Part shown: in pieces, positions 7,920-15,196 of the stretch
How the letters are laid out: every line of letters begins with the position of its first letter
Numbering within the stretch: position 1 is the first letter of the stretch
Origin: Acetobacteraceae bacterium
GTDB lineage: Bacteria > Pseudomonadota > Alphaproteobacteria > Acetobacterales > Acetobacteraceae
Assembly: GCA_027489135.1 (NCBI GenBank)
Contig: JAIYAI010000016.1
Span: 1 to 18,528 of the forward strand
Direction of reading: 5' to 3'
DNA length: 18,528 bases
The notes under the pieces: generated by a model
Seen by the model: only the letters and a program-made list of their open reading frames with translations
Told to the model about the DNA's origin: nothing
Databases searched by the model: none
Program-made: the position numbers and the translations under genes

Positions 7920-8012
7920 TCAGTCGCTGACGCGCGTATCAGCGCGCTTGGCTTCGGCGCACAGGCGGCGGCGCGCAGAAGAGCGTGCCTCGCAGCCTTC
8001 GGCGTCCGCCAT
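7920..8012 (-). CDS. Possible 30-codon small ORF between hslV and hslU
   Basis: An ATG five bases beyond the hslV stop opens a 30-residue frame (begins MADAEGCEARSSARRRLCAE) that ends 52 bases before the hslU start. A GGTGAGAGC lies just upstream and could serve as a ribosome site. It fills most of the otherwise empty hslV-hslU gap. I recognise no family, and GC-rich DNA yields such frames by chance, so this is only a candidate. Confidence 0.2.
   Translation of the reverse strand: MADAEGCEARSSARRRLCAEAKRADTRVSD
7925..7944 (-). repeat. Small inverted repeat in the hslV-hslU gap
   Basis: CGCTGA (7925-7930) and TCAGCG (7939-7944) form a perfect 6-bp stem with an 8-base loop in the hslV-hslU transcript. 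It could be a processing or attenuation element between the two genes. There is no T-run after it, so it is not a classic terminator. Confidence 0.3.
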
Positions 8013-8016
8013 GCTC

Positions 8017-8589
8017 TCACCGCCGGCTGTCGAGCGTCTCGAGCACGATGTTGCCGTTGGTGTAGACGCAGATGTCGCCGGCGATCTTCATGGCGCGCTT
8101 GCAGACCTCCTCGGCCGACAGCTCCGGCACCGTCGCCAGCGCCCGCGCCGCGGCCAGTGCGTAGTTGCCGCCCGAGCCGATGCCGATGATCGCGTCCTCG
8201 GGCTCCAGCACGTCGCCCTGGCCGGTCAGGATGAAGCTGCGCTCGGCATCCGCCACGGCCATCAGCGCCTCCAGCCGGCGGAGGTAGCGGTCGGACCGCC
8301 AGTCCTTCGCCAGTTCGACGGCGGCGCGTTCCAACTGGTCGGGGAAGCGGTCCAGCTTCGATTCCAGCCGCTCGAGCAAGGTGAAGGCGTCGGCCGTGGC
8401 GCCGGCGAAGCCGGCCAGCACGCGGCCATTGGCGATGCGGCGCACCTTGCGCGCATTGCCCTTCACGACCGTCTGGCCGAGGGAGACCTGGCCGTCGCCG
8501 GCCATGGCGACCACGCCGTTGCGGCGCACCGACAGGATGGTCGTGCCGTGCCAGCCGACGAGGTCATGGGAGTTCGGGGGGGTGGTCAT
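8017..8589 (-). CDS. hslV: ATP-dependent protease proteolytic subunit HslV
   Basis: Threonine peptidase of the HslVU protease, 190 residues from ATG 8589 (usual 175-190). Maturation exposes Thr16 in HGTTILSVRR as the catalytic N-terminus. Asp32 and Lys48 (in VVKGNARKVRR) match mature Asp17 and Lys33, and GIGSGGNYALAAARAL is the conserved late motif. The start is uncertain. ATG 8589 and ATG 8613 are both in frame without a ribosome site, while TTG 8625 lies 9 bases after a perfect GGAGGTG (8641-8635). All three only change the removed propeptide. The gene is divergent from the secreted protein at 8713 and upstream of hslU, probably in one heat-shock transcript. I see no clear RpoH promoter. 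Confidence 0.96.
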   Translation of the reverse strand: MTTPPNSHDLVGWHGTTILSVRRNGVVAMAGDGQVSLGQTVVKGNARKVRRIANGRVLAGFAGATADAFTLLERLESKLDRFPDQLERAAVELAKDWRSDRYLRRLEALMAVADAERSFILTGQGDVLEPEDAIIGIGSGGNYALAAARALATVPELSAEEVCKRAMKIAGDICVYTNGNIVLETLDSRR

Positions 8590-8614
8590 GCCGGGGGAGA
8601 TGGCGCCCGGCATG
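8587..8614 (-). repeat. Perfect 9-bp inverted repeat covering two hslV AUG codons
   Basis: CATGCCGGG (8587-8595) and CCCGGCATG (8606-8614) are exact reverse complements separated by 10 bases. In the hslV transcript they form a GC-rich hairpin. The AUG at 8613 lies in the 5' arm and the AUG at 8589 in the 3' arm. The perfect GGAGGTG ribosome site at 8641-8635 stays outside the stem. Regulatory meaning is inference. Confidence 0.5.
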
Positions 8615-8712
8615 GTCGGGGGCAAGGCGCCGGGCACCTCCGCCGGATGGGGGGTTGCCCTGGCGCCCATCTGCGCCATGCATGGTTCGGCCTGCACGAA
8701 GGTCCTGACCGC

Positions 8713-9612
8713 TTGAAGCCTGCCCGCCTGCTGCCGGCCCTGCTCGCTGCGCTGATGCTGGCGGGAGGAGCGGCGGCGAAGACCGCGGAGAAGCCGGGCA
8801 AGCCGGCGGCACCAGCCGCGGAGGCCCCGGCCGCGCCGAAGCCTTCCGGCGCCTTGGCGGGCGCGAAGCCGGTCGGGCCGGCGCGCGATGCCGCGAAGCC
8901 TGGCAAGGCGGAACGGCCCGCCGTCGCGGCCCCGCAACCCCCACCGGCCGGCCTCGCGGCCCCGCAGCCCCCCCCGGCCGGCCCCGCGGCGCCGCAGCCC
9001 GTACCTGCCGCGCAGCCCTTCGACCCCTTCGCCGGGTTCGGCACCCTGCCGCCGCCCCCGCCGCTGCCCGCTACCGTCACTGCCCGGACCCCGGCGCCGC
9101 GCCCCGCCTACCCGGTGCAGCCGGCGGTCGACCCCGCGCCGGGCCAGCTTGCCGGGCTCGGTGCCTGGGTCGGCTGTGCGCCAACCTGTCCTGGTGCGGC
9201 GGCACGGGCGGGCATGCGGCTCCGCTCCGCCTTCGTCCTCGCCTTCCCGCCGCTCCGGGCGGCGCTGGAGCCCATGCTTGGCCGCCGCGCGTTCGGCGAC
9301 CTCGGCCGCATCGCCGAGACCGGGCCACCCGTGGAGCGCCGCGGCGACTGGCTGCGCATCGCGCTCTGCCGCCAGGACGCCTGCGCAACCTCCTTCATGG
9401 TGCTCTTCGTCCACCCCGCGGCCGGCGAGATCGTCCTCTGCTGGCACGAGGAACGCTGGGAACCGCAGCGCCTGCGCTGGTCCGACAACCGCGGCGGGGT
9501 CTGGCGCACCGGCGCCCCCGGTCCGGCACCGCTGCCGCCAGAGGGCTGCAACAACCGTGGCTCGCTCGACGGGCATGACTGGGACCTGCTGCGCAGGCTG
9601 GCCGATGGATGA
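8713..9612 (+). CDS. Secreted proline/alanine-rich protein of unknown function
   Basis: About 299 residues from TTG 8713, which gives a clean signal peptide (MKPARLLPALLAALMLAGGAAA, short here as basic start, hydrophobic core, AAA cleavage site). GAAGG lies about 10 bases upstream. Residues about 23-125 are a low-complexity Pro/Ala/Lys linker with three AAPQPPPAG-type repeats. The C-terminal domain, about 165 residues, is compact and contains several cysteines, including GCAPTC, CRQDAC and EGCNN, suggesting disulfides in the periplasm. Aromatic segments such as LCWHEERWEPQRLRW stand out. I do not recognise a family. It is divergent from hslV across 123 bp and reads into hisB, 95 bp downstream. 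The frame is open upstream, so the start rests on the signal peptide. Confidence 0.6.
   Translation: MKPARLLPALLAALMLAGGAAAKTAEKPGKPAAPAAEAPAAPKPSGALAGAKPVGPARDAAKPGKAERPAVAAPQPPPAGLAAPQPPPAGPAAPQPVPAAQPFDPFAGFGTLPPPPPLPATVTARTPAPRPAYPVQPAVDPAPGQLAGLGAWVGCAPTCPGAAARAGMRLRSAFVLAFPPLRAALEPMLGRRAFGDLGRIAETGPPVERRGDWLRIALCRQDACATSFMVLFVHPAAGEIVLCWHEERWEPQRLRWSDNRGGVWRTGAPGPAPLPPEGCNNRGSLDGHDWDLLRRLADG
8926..9015 (+). repeat. Three 30-bp tandem repeats encoding AAPQPPPAGx
   Basis: Units at 8926-8955, 8956-8985 and a diverged third at 8986-9015 each encode AAPQPxPAxx. They lie in frame within the linker of the secreted protein. Copy number may vary between strains by slippage. Confidence 0.7.
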
Positions 9613-9707
9613 AGCCTCGTCCATGCCGGTGACCTTCGGTCGCGCGGCGTGACGATCCAGGCCGGTCCGCCCTCGCCAAGCCCGCCCCCCGTCGCTAGAC
9701 CGCGCCC

Positions 9708-10313
9708 ATGCCCACCCGCAGCCGCCGCGCCGAGATCGCCCGGACCACCGCCGAGACCGACATCCAGGCGAGCCTCGCCCTGGATGGCACCGGCAAGGTG
9801 CAGGTCGCCACGGGCATCGGCTTCCTCGACCACATGCTGACGGCGCTCGGCCGCCACGCCCTGTTCGACCTCGTCGTCGCCGCCAAGGGCGACCTGCACA
9901 TCGACTTCCACCACACGACGGAGGATGTCGGCATCGTGCTCGGCCAGGCGCTGAAGCAGGCGCTGGGCGACAAGCGCGGCATCCGCCGCTACGGCCATGC
10001 GATCATCCCGATGGACGAGGCGCTGGCCGAGGCCGCGGTCGACATCTCCGGCCGGCCCTTCCTGGCGTGGTCGGTGCCCTTCGCGCGCGACAAGATCGGC
10101 GCGATGGACACGGAACTCTTCGAGGAGTTCTTCAGGGCTTTCGCCTTCAATGCGGGCATCACGCTGCACGTGACCTTGAAGGCCGGCACCAATGCCCACC
10201 ATGTGGCAGAAGCCTGCTTCAAGGCGCTGGCCCGGTCCCTGCGGATGGCCGTCGAGACCGACCCACGTTCCCCGGACTCCGTGCCCTCCACCAAGGGCAT
10301 GCTGGAGGGTTGA
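9708..10313 (+). CDS. hisB: Imidazoleglycerol-phosphate dehydratase
   Basis: A 201-residue single-function HisB that dehydrates imidazoleglycerol phosphate to imidazoleacetol phosphate in histidine synthesis. Metal-binding motifs are intact: GFLDHML (His42), DFHHTTEDVGI (His68, His69, Glu72), and the second-half cluster EFFRAFAFNAGITLH and GTNAHHVAEACFKALARSL. It ends with the usual STKGML. Length fits the 195-200 residue standalone form, with no fused phosphatase domain. The ATG at 9708 has no evident ribosome site, but upstream residues would not fit the family. Its TGA overlaps the next ATG as TGATG, the first link of a coupled his operon. Confidence 0.97.
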   Translation: MPTRSRRAEIARTTAETDIQASLALDGTGKVQVATGIGFLDHMLTALGRHALFDLVVAAKGDLHIDFHHTTEDVGIVLGQALKQALGDKRGIRRYGHAIIPMDEALAEAAVDISGRPFLAWSVPFARDKIGAMDTELFEEFFRAFAFNAGITLHVTLKAGTNAHHVAEACFKALARSLRMAVETDPRSPDSVPSTKGMLEG

Positions 10314-10690
10314 TGCGAGTCTGGACGGTTCATGCGCGTGCCGACGGGCCGGAACCGGTCCGGCTGGTGCGTGAGGGCTTTGCCTGGGGCGCCTGTCTGC
10401 TCGGGCCGCTGTGGCTGCTCGGCCAGCGGCTCTGGTTCGGCGCCCTTGCCTGGGTCGCCGCGGCGGTGCTGATCGCCCTTCTGCCGGACAGGGCCGTGGT
10501 GCCGCTGCTGCTTGGCCTCTGCCTGCTGACCGGCGCGCATGGGCTGGACCTGCTGCGCCACAAGCTGGCGCGGCGCGGCTTCGCGACCTTCGGCGTCGTC
10601 GCCGCGCCGGACGAGGCCGCGGCGCTGGCCCGCCTGCTGGCGGAGCGGCCGGACCTCTCGGCGCCGCTGGCCCGGGCGGCACTGGCATGA
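10313..10690 (+). CDS. DUF2628 family membrane protein
   Basis: A 125-residue protein with two or three hydrophobic segments. The motif VREGFAWGACLLGPLWLLGQ followed by LWFGALAW fits DUF2628, small membrane proteins of unknown function often found in alphaproteobacterial his clusters. A soluble C-terminal tail (about 85-125) is alanine-rich. Its ATG overlaps the hisB stop (TGATG) and its TGA overlaps the hisH start (ATGA), so translation is probably coupled on both sides. A direct role in histidine synthesis is not known; the embedding suggests shared expression. Confidence 0.8.
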   Translation: MRVWTVHARADGPEPVRLVREGFAWGACLLGPLWLLGQRLWFGALAWVAAAVLIALLPDRAVVPLLLGLCLLTGAHGLDLLRHKLARRGFATFGVVAAPDEAAALARLLAERPDLSAPLARAALA

Positions 10691-11388
10691 GCACCGATCT
10701 CGCCCCGGCACGGCCCGCGACGCAGGGCAGCATGCGCATCGCCGTGGTCGATCCCGGCTCGGGCAACCTCGCCTCGGTGCTGCGCGCGCTGGAGCGCGCG
10801 GCGGGCAGCGTCGGCATCGCCCTCTCCGCCGGCATCACCCGCGACCCGGCGGATGTGCTGGCCGCGGACCGCATCATCCTGCCCGGCCAGGGCGCCTTCG
10901 CCGCCTGTATGCGGGGCCTGACCGCCCTCCCGGGCATGGTCGCCGCGCTGGAACGCCGCGTGCTGCGCGACCGCGCCCCCCTCCTTGGCATCTGCGTCGG
11001 CATGCAGATCCTGGCCGAGCGCGGGCTGGAGCACGGCGTCACCCCCGGCCTCGGCTGGATCGGCGGCGAGATCGCGCCGATGTCCCCGCGCGACGCCGCA
11101 GGCGATCCCCTGCCGCTGCCGCAGATGGGCTGGAACACGCTGGACTTCCCGAGCGCCGACGCGCACCCGCTGCTGGCCGGCCTCACGCCGGGCGCCCACG
11201 CCTATTTCGTTCATTCCTACGCCCTCGCGGGCGGCGACGCCGCGCAGATCGCCGCCACCACGGACTATGGCGGCCCGGTCGTCGCCCTGGTCGCGCGCGG
11301 CACCATCGCCGGCACGCAGTTCCACGTGGAGAAGAGCGGCGAAACCGGCCTCGCCATCCTGGCGAACTTCCTGCGGTGGACGCCATGA
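10687..11388 (+). CDS. hisH: Imidazole glycerol phosphate synthase, glutaminase subunit HisH
   Basis: A 233-residue class I glutamine amidotransferase that supplies ammonia to HisF. The catalytic triad is visible: Cys103 in LLGICVGMQIL, His213 and Glu215 in TQFHVEKSGETG. The oxyanion and interface motifs LPGQGAF and PQMGWNTL are also present. Two residues differ from the common pattern: IAVVDPGSGNL has Pro where Tyr is usual, and FHVEKSG has Val where Pro is usual. ATG 10687 overlaps the DUF2628 stop (ATGA). ATG 10732 (MRIAVVDPG) would give 218 residues, the classic length, and is a fair alternative. Its own stop overlaps the next start. Confidence 0.96.
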   Translation: MSTDLAPARPATQGSMRIAVVDPGSGNLASVLRALERAAGSVGIALSAGITRDPADVLAADRIILPGQGAFAACMRGLTALPGMVAALERRVLRDRAPLLGICVGMQILAERGLEHGVTPGLGWIGGEIAPMSPRDAAGDPLPLPQMGWNTLDFPSADAHPLLAGLTPGAHAYFVHSYALAGGDAAQIAATTDYGGPVVALVARGTIAGTQFHVEKSGETGLAILANFLRWTP

Positions 11389-11987
11389 GCGGCAATGCTG
11401 CCCGCAGCCAGGGATCGCGACTTTCGGTCGAGCGGGCCGAGAGCCTCTCGGACCACGACATGGCCGACCTCTGCGAGGCGACCGACGCCGCCATCATCGA
11501 GGGCGGCGGCTTCGGCTGGGTCGAGCCCCAGGGCCGCACCGCCCTCGAACGCCACTTCCGCGGCGTCATGCTCGTGCCCGAACGGGAACTCTTCGTCGCC
11601 CGCCTCGACGGGATCGTGGTGGGCTCCGCCCAGCTTCTGCGCCCGCCCCGCAACAACGAGGCGCAGGCGATGAGCGCGACGCTGACCCACGCCTACATCG
11701 CGCCCTATGCCCGCGGCCACGGCCTCGCCGCGCTGATGGTGCAGCGGGTCGAGGAGCGCGCCGCCTCCCTCGGCCACCGCGTGCTGAACCTCGACGTGCG
11801 GGAGACGCAGGAGACCGCGCTCCGGCTCTTCGAGCTGCTGGGCTACACGCGCTGGGGCACGCACCCGGCCTATGCCCGGGTCGCCGGCCGCACCGTCGCC
11901 GGCCACTACTACTACAAGCTGCTCGAACCCGGCCGCGGGCGCAGCACCGGCGACCTGATGGCGCGGGGACCGCGGCCGCAGGGCTGA
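11385..11987 (+). CDS. GNAT family N-acetyltransferase
   Basis: A 200-residue acyltransferase with the acetyl-CoA-binding motif A, YIAPYARGHGLAALMV (pyrophosphate loop ARGHGLA at 109-115). Motif B is NLDVRETQETALRLFELLGY, and a C-terminal GHYYYKLL follows. The N-terminal SLSDHDMADLCEATDAAI is typical of family members acting on small molecules, but no substrate can be read from the sequence. Its ATG overlaps the hisH stop (ATGA) and hisA follows 18 bp later, so it sits squarely inside the his operon between hisH and hisA. It might act on a pathway intermediate or simply be co-expressed. Confidence 0.88.
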   Translation: MSGNAARSQGSRLSVERAESLSDHDMADLCEATDAAIIEGGGFGWVEPQGRTALERHFRGVMLVPERELFVARLDGIVVGSAQLLRPPRNNEAQAMSATLTHAYIAPYARGHGLAALMVQRVEERAASLGHRVLNLDVRETQETALRLFELLGYTRWGTHPAYARVAGRTVAGHYYYKLLEPGRGRSTGDLMARGPRPQG

Positions 11988-12005
11988 CCTTCCCGGAACC
12001 ACGAC

Positions 12006-12737
12006 ATGCCGCTGACCCTATACCCCGCCATCGACCTCAAGGGTGGCCAGGTCGTCCGCCTGCAGCGCGGCGAGATGGACCGCGCCACCACCTATTCCGA
12101 CGACCCTGCCGCCCAGGCCGCGCGCTTCCGCGCCTCCGGCTTCGGCTGGGTGCATGTGGTCGACCTTGACGGCGCCTTCGCCGGCAAGCCCGCGAATGCC
12201 GCGGCCGTGCGCGCGATCCTCGGCGCCGTCCCCGGCATGCCGGTGCAGCTCGGCGGCGGCATCCGCTCCATGGCGACCCTGGAGGCCTGGCTGGAGGCCG
12301 GCGTCACCCGGGTCATCCTGGGCTCGGCCGCGGTGAAGGACCCGGATTTCGCCCGCGCCGCCTGCCGCGCGCATCCCGGCCGTGTCGCGCTCGGCATCGA
12401 CGCGAAGGGGGGCATGGTCGCCACGGAGGGCTGGGCGGAGGTGAGCAGCCTCTCTGCCCTCGACCTCGCCCGCGCCTTCGAGGACGCGGGCGCGGCCGCC
12501 ATCATCTACACCGACATCGACCGCGACGGCATGCTGGGGGGCGTGAACCTCGACGCCACGCTGGCGCTGGCCCGCGCGGTGTCCATTCCCGTGGTCGCCT
12601 CGGGCGGCGTGGCCTCGATCGACGACGTCACCGCGCTCGCCGCCGTGGCGCGGGACGGGATCGAGGGCGTGATCATCGGCCGCGCGCTCTACGACGGGCG
12701 GATCGACCCGGCGGCGGCGCTGGCGGCAGCGGCGTAG
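12006..12737 (+). CDS. hisA: ProFAR isomerase (1-(5-phosphoribosyl)-5-[(5-phosphoribosylamino)methylideneamino]imidazole-4-carboxamide isomerase)
   Basis: A 243-residue (beta/alpha)8 barrel that opens the ribose of ProFAR to give PRFAR, the substrate of HisHF. The catalytic aspartates are Asp10 (PAIDLKGG) and Asp132 (LGIDAKGG). Phosphate-binding loops are VQLGGGIRS with GSAAV in the first half, and YTDIDRDGM with VASGGVAS and GVIIGRALYDG in the second. Length matches the family. The start ATG 12006 follows the GNAT stop by 18 bp. The gene ends 4 bp before the stop of the convergent amine oxidase gene, so the his transcript must end within or past that gene. Confidence 0.97.
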   Translation: MPLTLYPAIDLKGGQVVRLQRGEMDRATTYSDDPAAQAARFRASGFGWVHVVDLDGAFAGKPANAAAVRAILGAVPGMPVQLGGGIRSMATLEAWLEAGVTRVILGSAAVKDPDFARAACRAHPGRVALGIDAKGGMVATEGWAEVSSLSALDLARAFEDAGAAAIIYTDIDRDGMLGGVNLDATLALARAVSIPVVASGGVASIDDVTALAAVARDGIEGVIIGRALYDGRIDPAAALAAAA

Positions 12738-12741
12738 CGCC

Positions 12742-14082
12742 TCATTCGCCCCGCAGGATCGTCCGCGCCGCGGCGCGGCCCGACAGCAGCGCGCCATGCG
12801 CCGTGCCGAAGTGGTCGCGCGACGCCGCCTCCCCCGCGAAGACCAGGGCGCCGTCCCAGTCGGTGCCGGCCAGGGCCTCCCGCAGCGCGGGCGTGGCGCC
12901 GACGGCATTGAAGGAATACGCACCGCCGGCGAAGGGATCGCGGCCCCAGCAGGTGCGCTGGGCCGCGACCGGCGCCGGAAAGCGACCGCCGAAGATCGCC
13001 CGCAGCGCGGCAAGCGCCTCCGCCACCAGAGTCGCCTCGGGCAGCGCCTCCATCGCCCGCGCGTGATCCGCGGCGAGGAAGCCGAGCAGCGCCGGCGCCC
13101 CGGTGGTCCGCGCCATGCTGACCCATTGCGACCAGGCGCCGTCCTCCGGCCCGAGCCATTCGATCCAGTCGACGTCGTCCGGCCAGCGCACCGCATCGAA
13201 GCGCAGCCAGAGCTTGTCGAGCCGCCCCATGCCGAGCCGCGCGATGGCACGCTGCCGCCGCGGCGCGAGCGGTGCGGCGAAGCGGATCGCCCCGGCCTGC
13301 AGCACGCCGAGCGGTACCGTCACCACCGCGTGATCGGCCTCCAGCGCCGCGCCGTCGGCCAAAGTGACCCGCACCCCGGTCGCGGCCGGCGCGATCCCCG
13401 TCACCACCGCGCCGCGCCGGATGGCCAGCCCTGCGGCGAGGTGGGCCGCGATCCGGTCGTAGCCACCCGGCAGCAGCGCGTCGCGGCCGCCGAACTCTTC
13501 GGCCGCGTCGAACCACCAGGCGGAGGCCTCGGTCCAGGCGCTACCGTATTCGGCCTCGATCATGCCGTGCAGCACATGCCGCATGCGCCGGCGCGCGGTC
13601 GCGTCGGCGCGGCGCCATCGCCGTGTGCCCCGGATCGCCTCGGCGAGGGGCTGGTCGGTGTCGCGCGCTTCCGCATCGGCCTGTGCGGCCTCGATGACGC
13701 GCTCGGCGGCATCGGTCGCTTCCGTGAGGTCGATCGCGGCCCCCGTCGTGTCGAAGGCGATGGCGCGGTCGTAGCTGGTGGCGATGCGGGTCGCGCCGGC
13801 GGCGTCCGCCAGAGCGGTCAACGGATTGCCGCGCACCCCGTGGATCCAGCTTGCGCCGAGATCGACCGGCAGGTCGGCCCAGAGGCGGGAGGTATGCACG
13901 CGCCCGCCGATGCGGTCCCGCGCCTCCAGCACCGTCACTGCGGCGCCCGCCGCCGCGAGGTCGCGCGCCGCGGCCAAGCCGGCGAGGCCGGCGCCGACCA
14001 CGAGGACGCGGCCGGTGCGGCCCCGAGCAGGCGATGCGGCGGCTATGACGCCCGGCAGTCGTGGCGCGATCGGTCGGCTCAT
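12742..14082 (-). CDS. Flavin monoamine/polyamine oxidase family protein
   Basis: A 446-residue FAD-dependent amine oxidase. The Rossmann motif VVGAGLAGLAAARDL (Gly30, Gly32, Gly35) and Glu52 in LEARDRIGGRVHT bind FAD. LGASWIHGVRGNPL, GGYDRIAAHLA, VVTVPLGVLQ, Lys290 in LDKLWLRF, and the terminal FAGEAASRDHFGTAHGALLSG follow the polyamine oxidase/LSD1-like pattern. There is no cysteine at the C-terminal flavin site, so FAD is probably non-covalent. No convincing signal peptide is present. The substrate is unknown; polyamines are a guess from the WIHG-type motif. It follows the GT61 gene on the same strand with a 40-bp gap and lies opposite to the his genes, splitting hisA from hisF. Confidence 0.88.
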   Translation of the reverse strand: MSRPIAPRLPGVIAAASPARGRTGRVLVVGAGLAGLAAARDLAAAGAAVTVLEARDRIGGRVHTSRLWADLPVDLGASWIHGVRGNPLTALADAAGATRIATSYDRAIAFDTTGAAIDLTEATDAAERVIEAAQADAEARDTDQPLAEAIRGTRRWRRADATARRRMRHVLHGMIEAEYGSAWTEASAWWFDAAEEFGGRDALLPGGYDRIAAHLAAGLAIRRGAVVTGIAPAATGVRVTLADGAALEADHAVVTVPLGVLQAGAIRFAAPLAPRRQRAIARLGMGRLDKLWLRFDAVRWPDDVDWIEWLGPEDGAWSQWVSMARTTGAPALLGFLAADHARAMEALPEATLVAEALAALRAIFGGRFPAPVAAQRTCWGRDPFAGGAYSFNAVGATPALREALAGTDWDGALVFAGEAASRDHFGTAHGALLSGRAAARTILRGE

Positions 14083-14122
14083 CGGGGGCGGGCGGTCCTT
14101 GCAGGTGATGGACGGGGCGGGG

Positions 14123-15196
14123 CTACAGGAAGTCCATGTCCCGCAGCCTTGCGAGCTCGGCCCGCAGCAGCGCGGGATCCGCCGCCATGCGGGACTGGTT
14201 CAGCGCCACGGTCTCCACCCCCGCGGCCTTGTTGATGCCGAAGCCGGGCCGGAAGGGACGATCGTGAAGCATCACCATGCGCGTGCCGGGTCGGGTAAAG
14301 GCCGCGAGATGCAGGGCGCTGCCCTCGAGACCGGCCAGCCAGCGCGCTGCGGCGACGTGACGGATCTGCTGGTCTATCGGCCACTCCTGCGGGTGCAGGA
14401 CGGCAAAGCCGAATTCGGCGAAGACGGCCTCGATCCGCGGCTCTTCGGCGACACGCTGGCGCGTATCTTCAAGCCGCGCGCGCGAGAGATAGAGCCGCTC
14501 CGGCCCCGCGGCCGGCGCGGCCTGCAGCACGCGGTCGCGGATGCGTCGGTACACCGTCTCGTACGGAATCGCGCTGGTCTCGCCGACAATGAAGGCCGGC
14601 CGCGGCACCACGCCGAGCTTCAGGACGCGCGTCTGGTGCAACACGAGGTGGATGCGGTCTGGCGAGATCTCCAGCGCGTCGAGAAAGAAGCGAACATGGG
14701 TGGGCTCGAACAGCGCCCGCTGCATGGCTGCCTTTGCTTCCCGCGCGCGATGGCCGGGGCGGGCGGCCCGGACGGGGTAGGGGTGGAAGAGCAACGGCCC
14801 CTTCACCTTGTCGGCCCAGAACAGGCTCGGCAGGGTCTCCACCAGGAAATGCCCGAAATGACGGAAGAAATGGCCGAGATAGGTGCCGCGCCGCAGTTCC
14901 TCCCCGGCGCCGCGCTCCGGCAGCGTCTCCGGATCCACGGGCTTGTTGCCCATCGCCGCCCAGCGCTGGGCGATGCGCACCAGGCGTCCCTCAGCATCGT
15001 ACGGCGCGCCGAGTATCGTCCGGTCCTCGTTCAGCGGTGCGGTGAGAACGGCGTCCCGGAGCCGGCGCGGCCAGTTGGCTTCCGCGCCGCTATCGGCCGG
15101 CGTCGGCGCCCCGGGCGGGGTGGGCGGGCGCCGCGGCGCCAGGCGACGTCCTTCCTTCACCGTCCCTTGCTGGCGTGCAACGCGCCACCGCGTCAA
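14123..15196 (-). CDS. Glycosyltransferase family 61 (DUF563) protein
   Basis: About 357 residues from TTG 15196. The family features are an aromatic segment GTYLGHFFRHFGHFLVETLP, then RLYLSRARLEDTRQRV, and the C-terminal block HPQEWPIDQQIRHVAAARW followed by LAGLEGSALHLAAF. These match the DUF563/GT61 pattern found in bacterial polysaccharide synthesis. The common histidine-glycine pair before the last block (GxHGA) is replaced by GLEGSA, so activity should not be assumed. The first 40 residues are proline/arginine-rich and may be non-coding; GTG 15160 is an alternative start. It is probably co-transcribed with the amine oxidase gene downstream. Confidence 0.75.
   Translation of the reverse strand: MTRWRVARQQGTVKEGRRLAPRRPPTPPGAPTPADSGAEANWPRRLRDAVLTAPLNEDRTILGAPYDAEGRLVRIAQRWAAMGNKPVDPETLPERGAGEELRRGTYLGHFFRHFGHFLVETLPSLFWADKVKGPLLFHPYPVRAARPGHRAREAKAAMQRALFEPTHVRFFLDALEISPDRIHLVLHQTRVLKLGVVPRPAFIVGETSAIPYETVYRRIRDRVLQAAPAAGPERLYLSRARLEDTRQRVAEEPRIEAVFAEFGFAVLHPQEWPIDQQIRHVAAARWLAGLEGSALHLAAFTRPGTRMVMLHDRPFRPGFGINKAAGVETVALNQSRMAADPALLRAELARLRDMDFL

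Noticed and set aside
6833..7930. A 365-codon open frame antisense to hslU
   Set aside because: The opposite strand encodes a full, recognisable HslU; the antisense product has no family features.
8650..8712. CCATGCATGG and nearby CTTC sequences considered as a heat-shock (RpoH) promoter for hslV
   Set aside because: Spacing between the possible -35 and -10 parts does not fit the known RpoH pattern.
8926..9015. Tandem 30-bp repeats considered as a CRISPR-like array
   Set aside because: Repeats are contiguous without spacers and encode an in-frame proline-rich linker.
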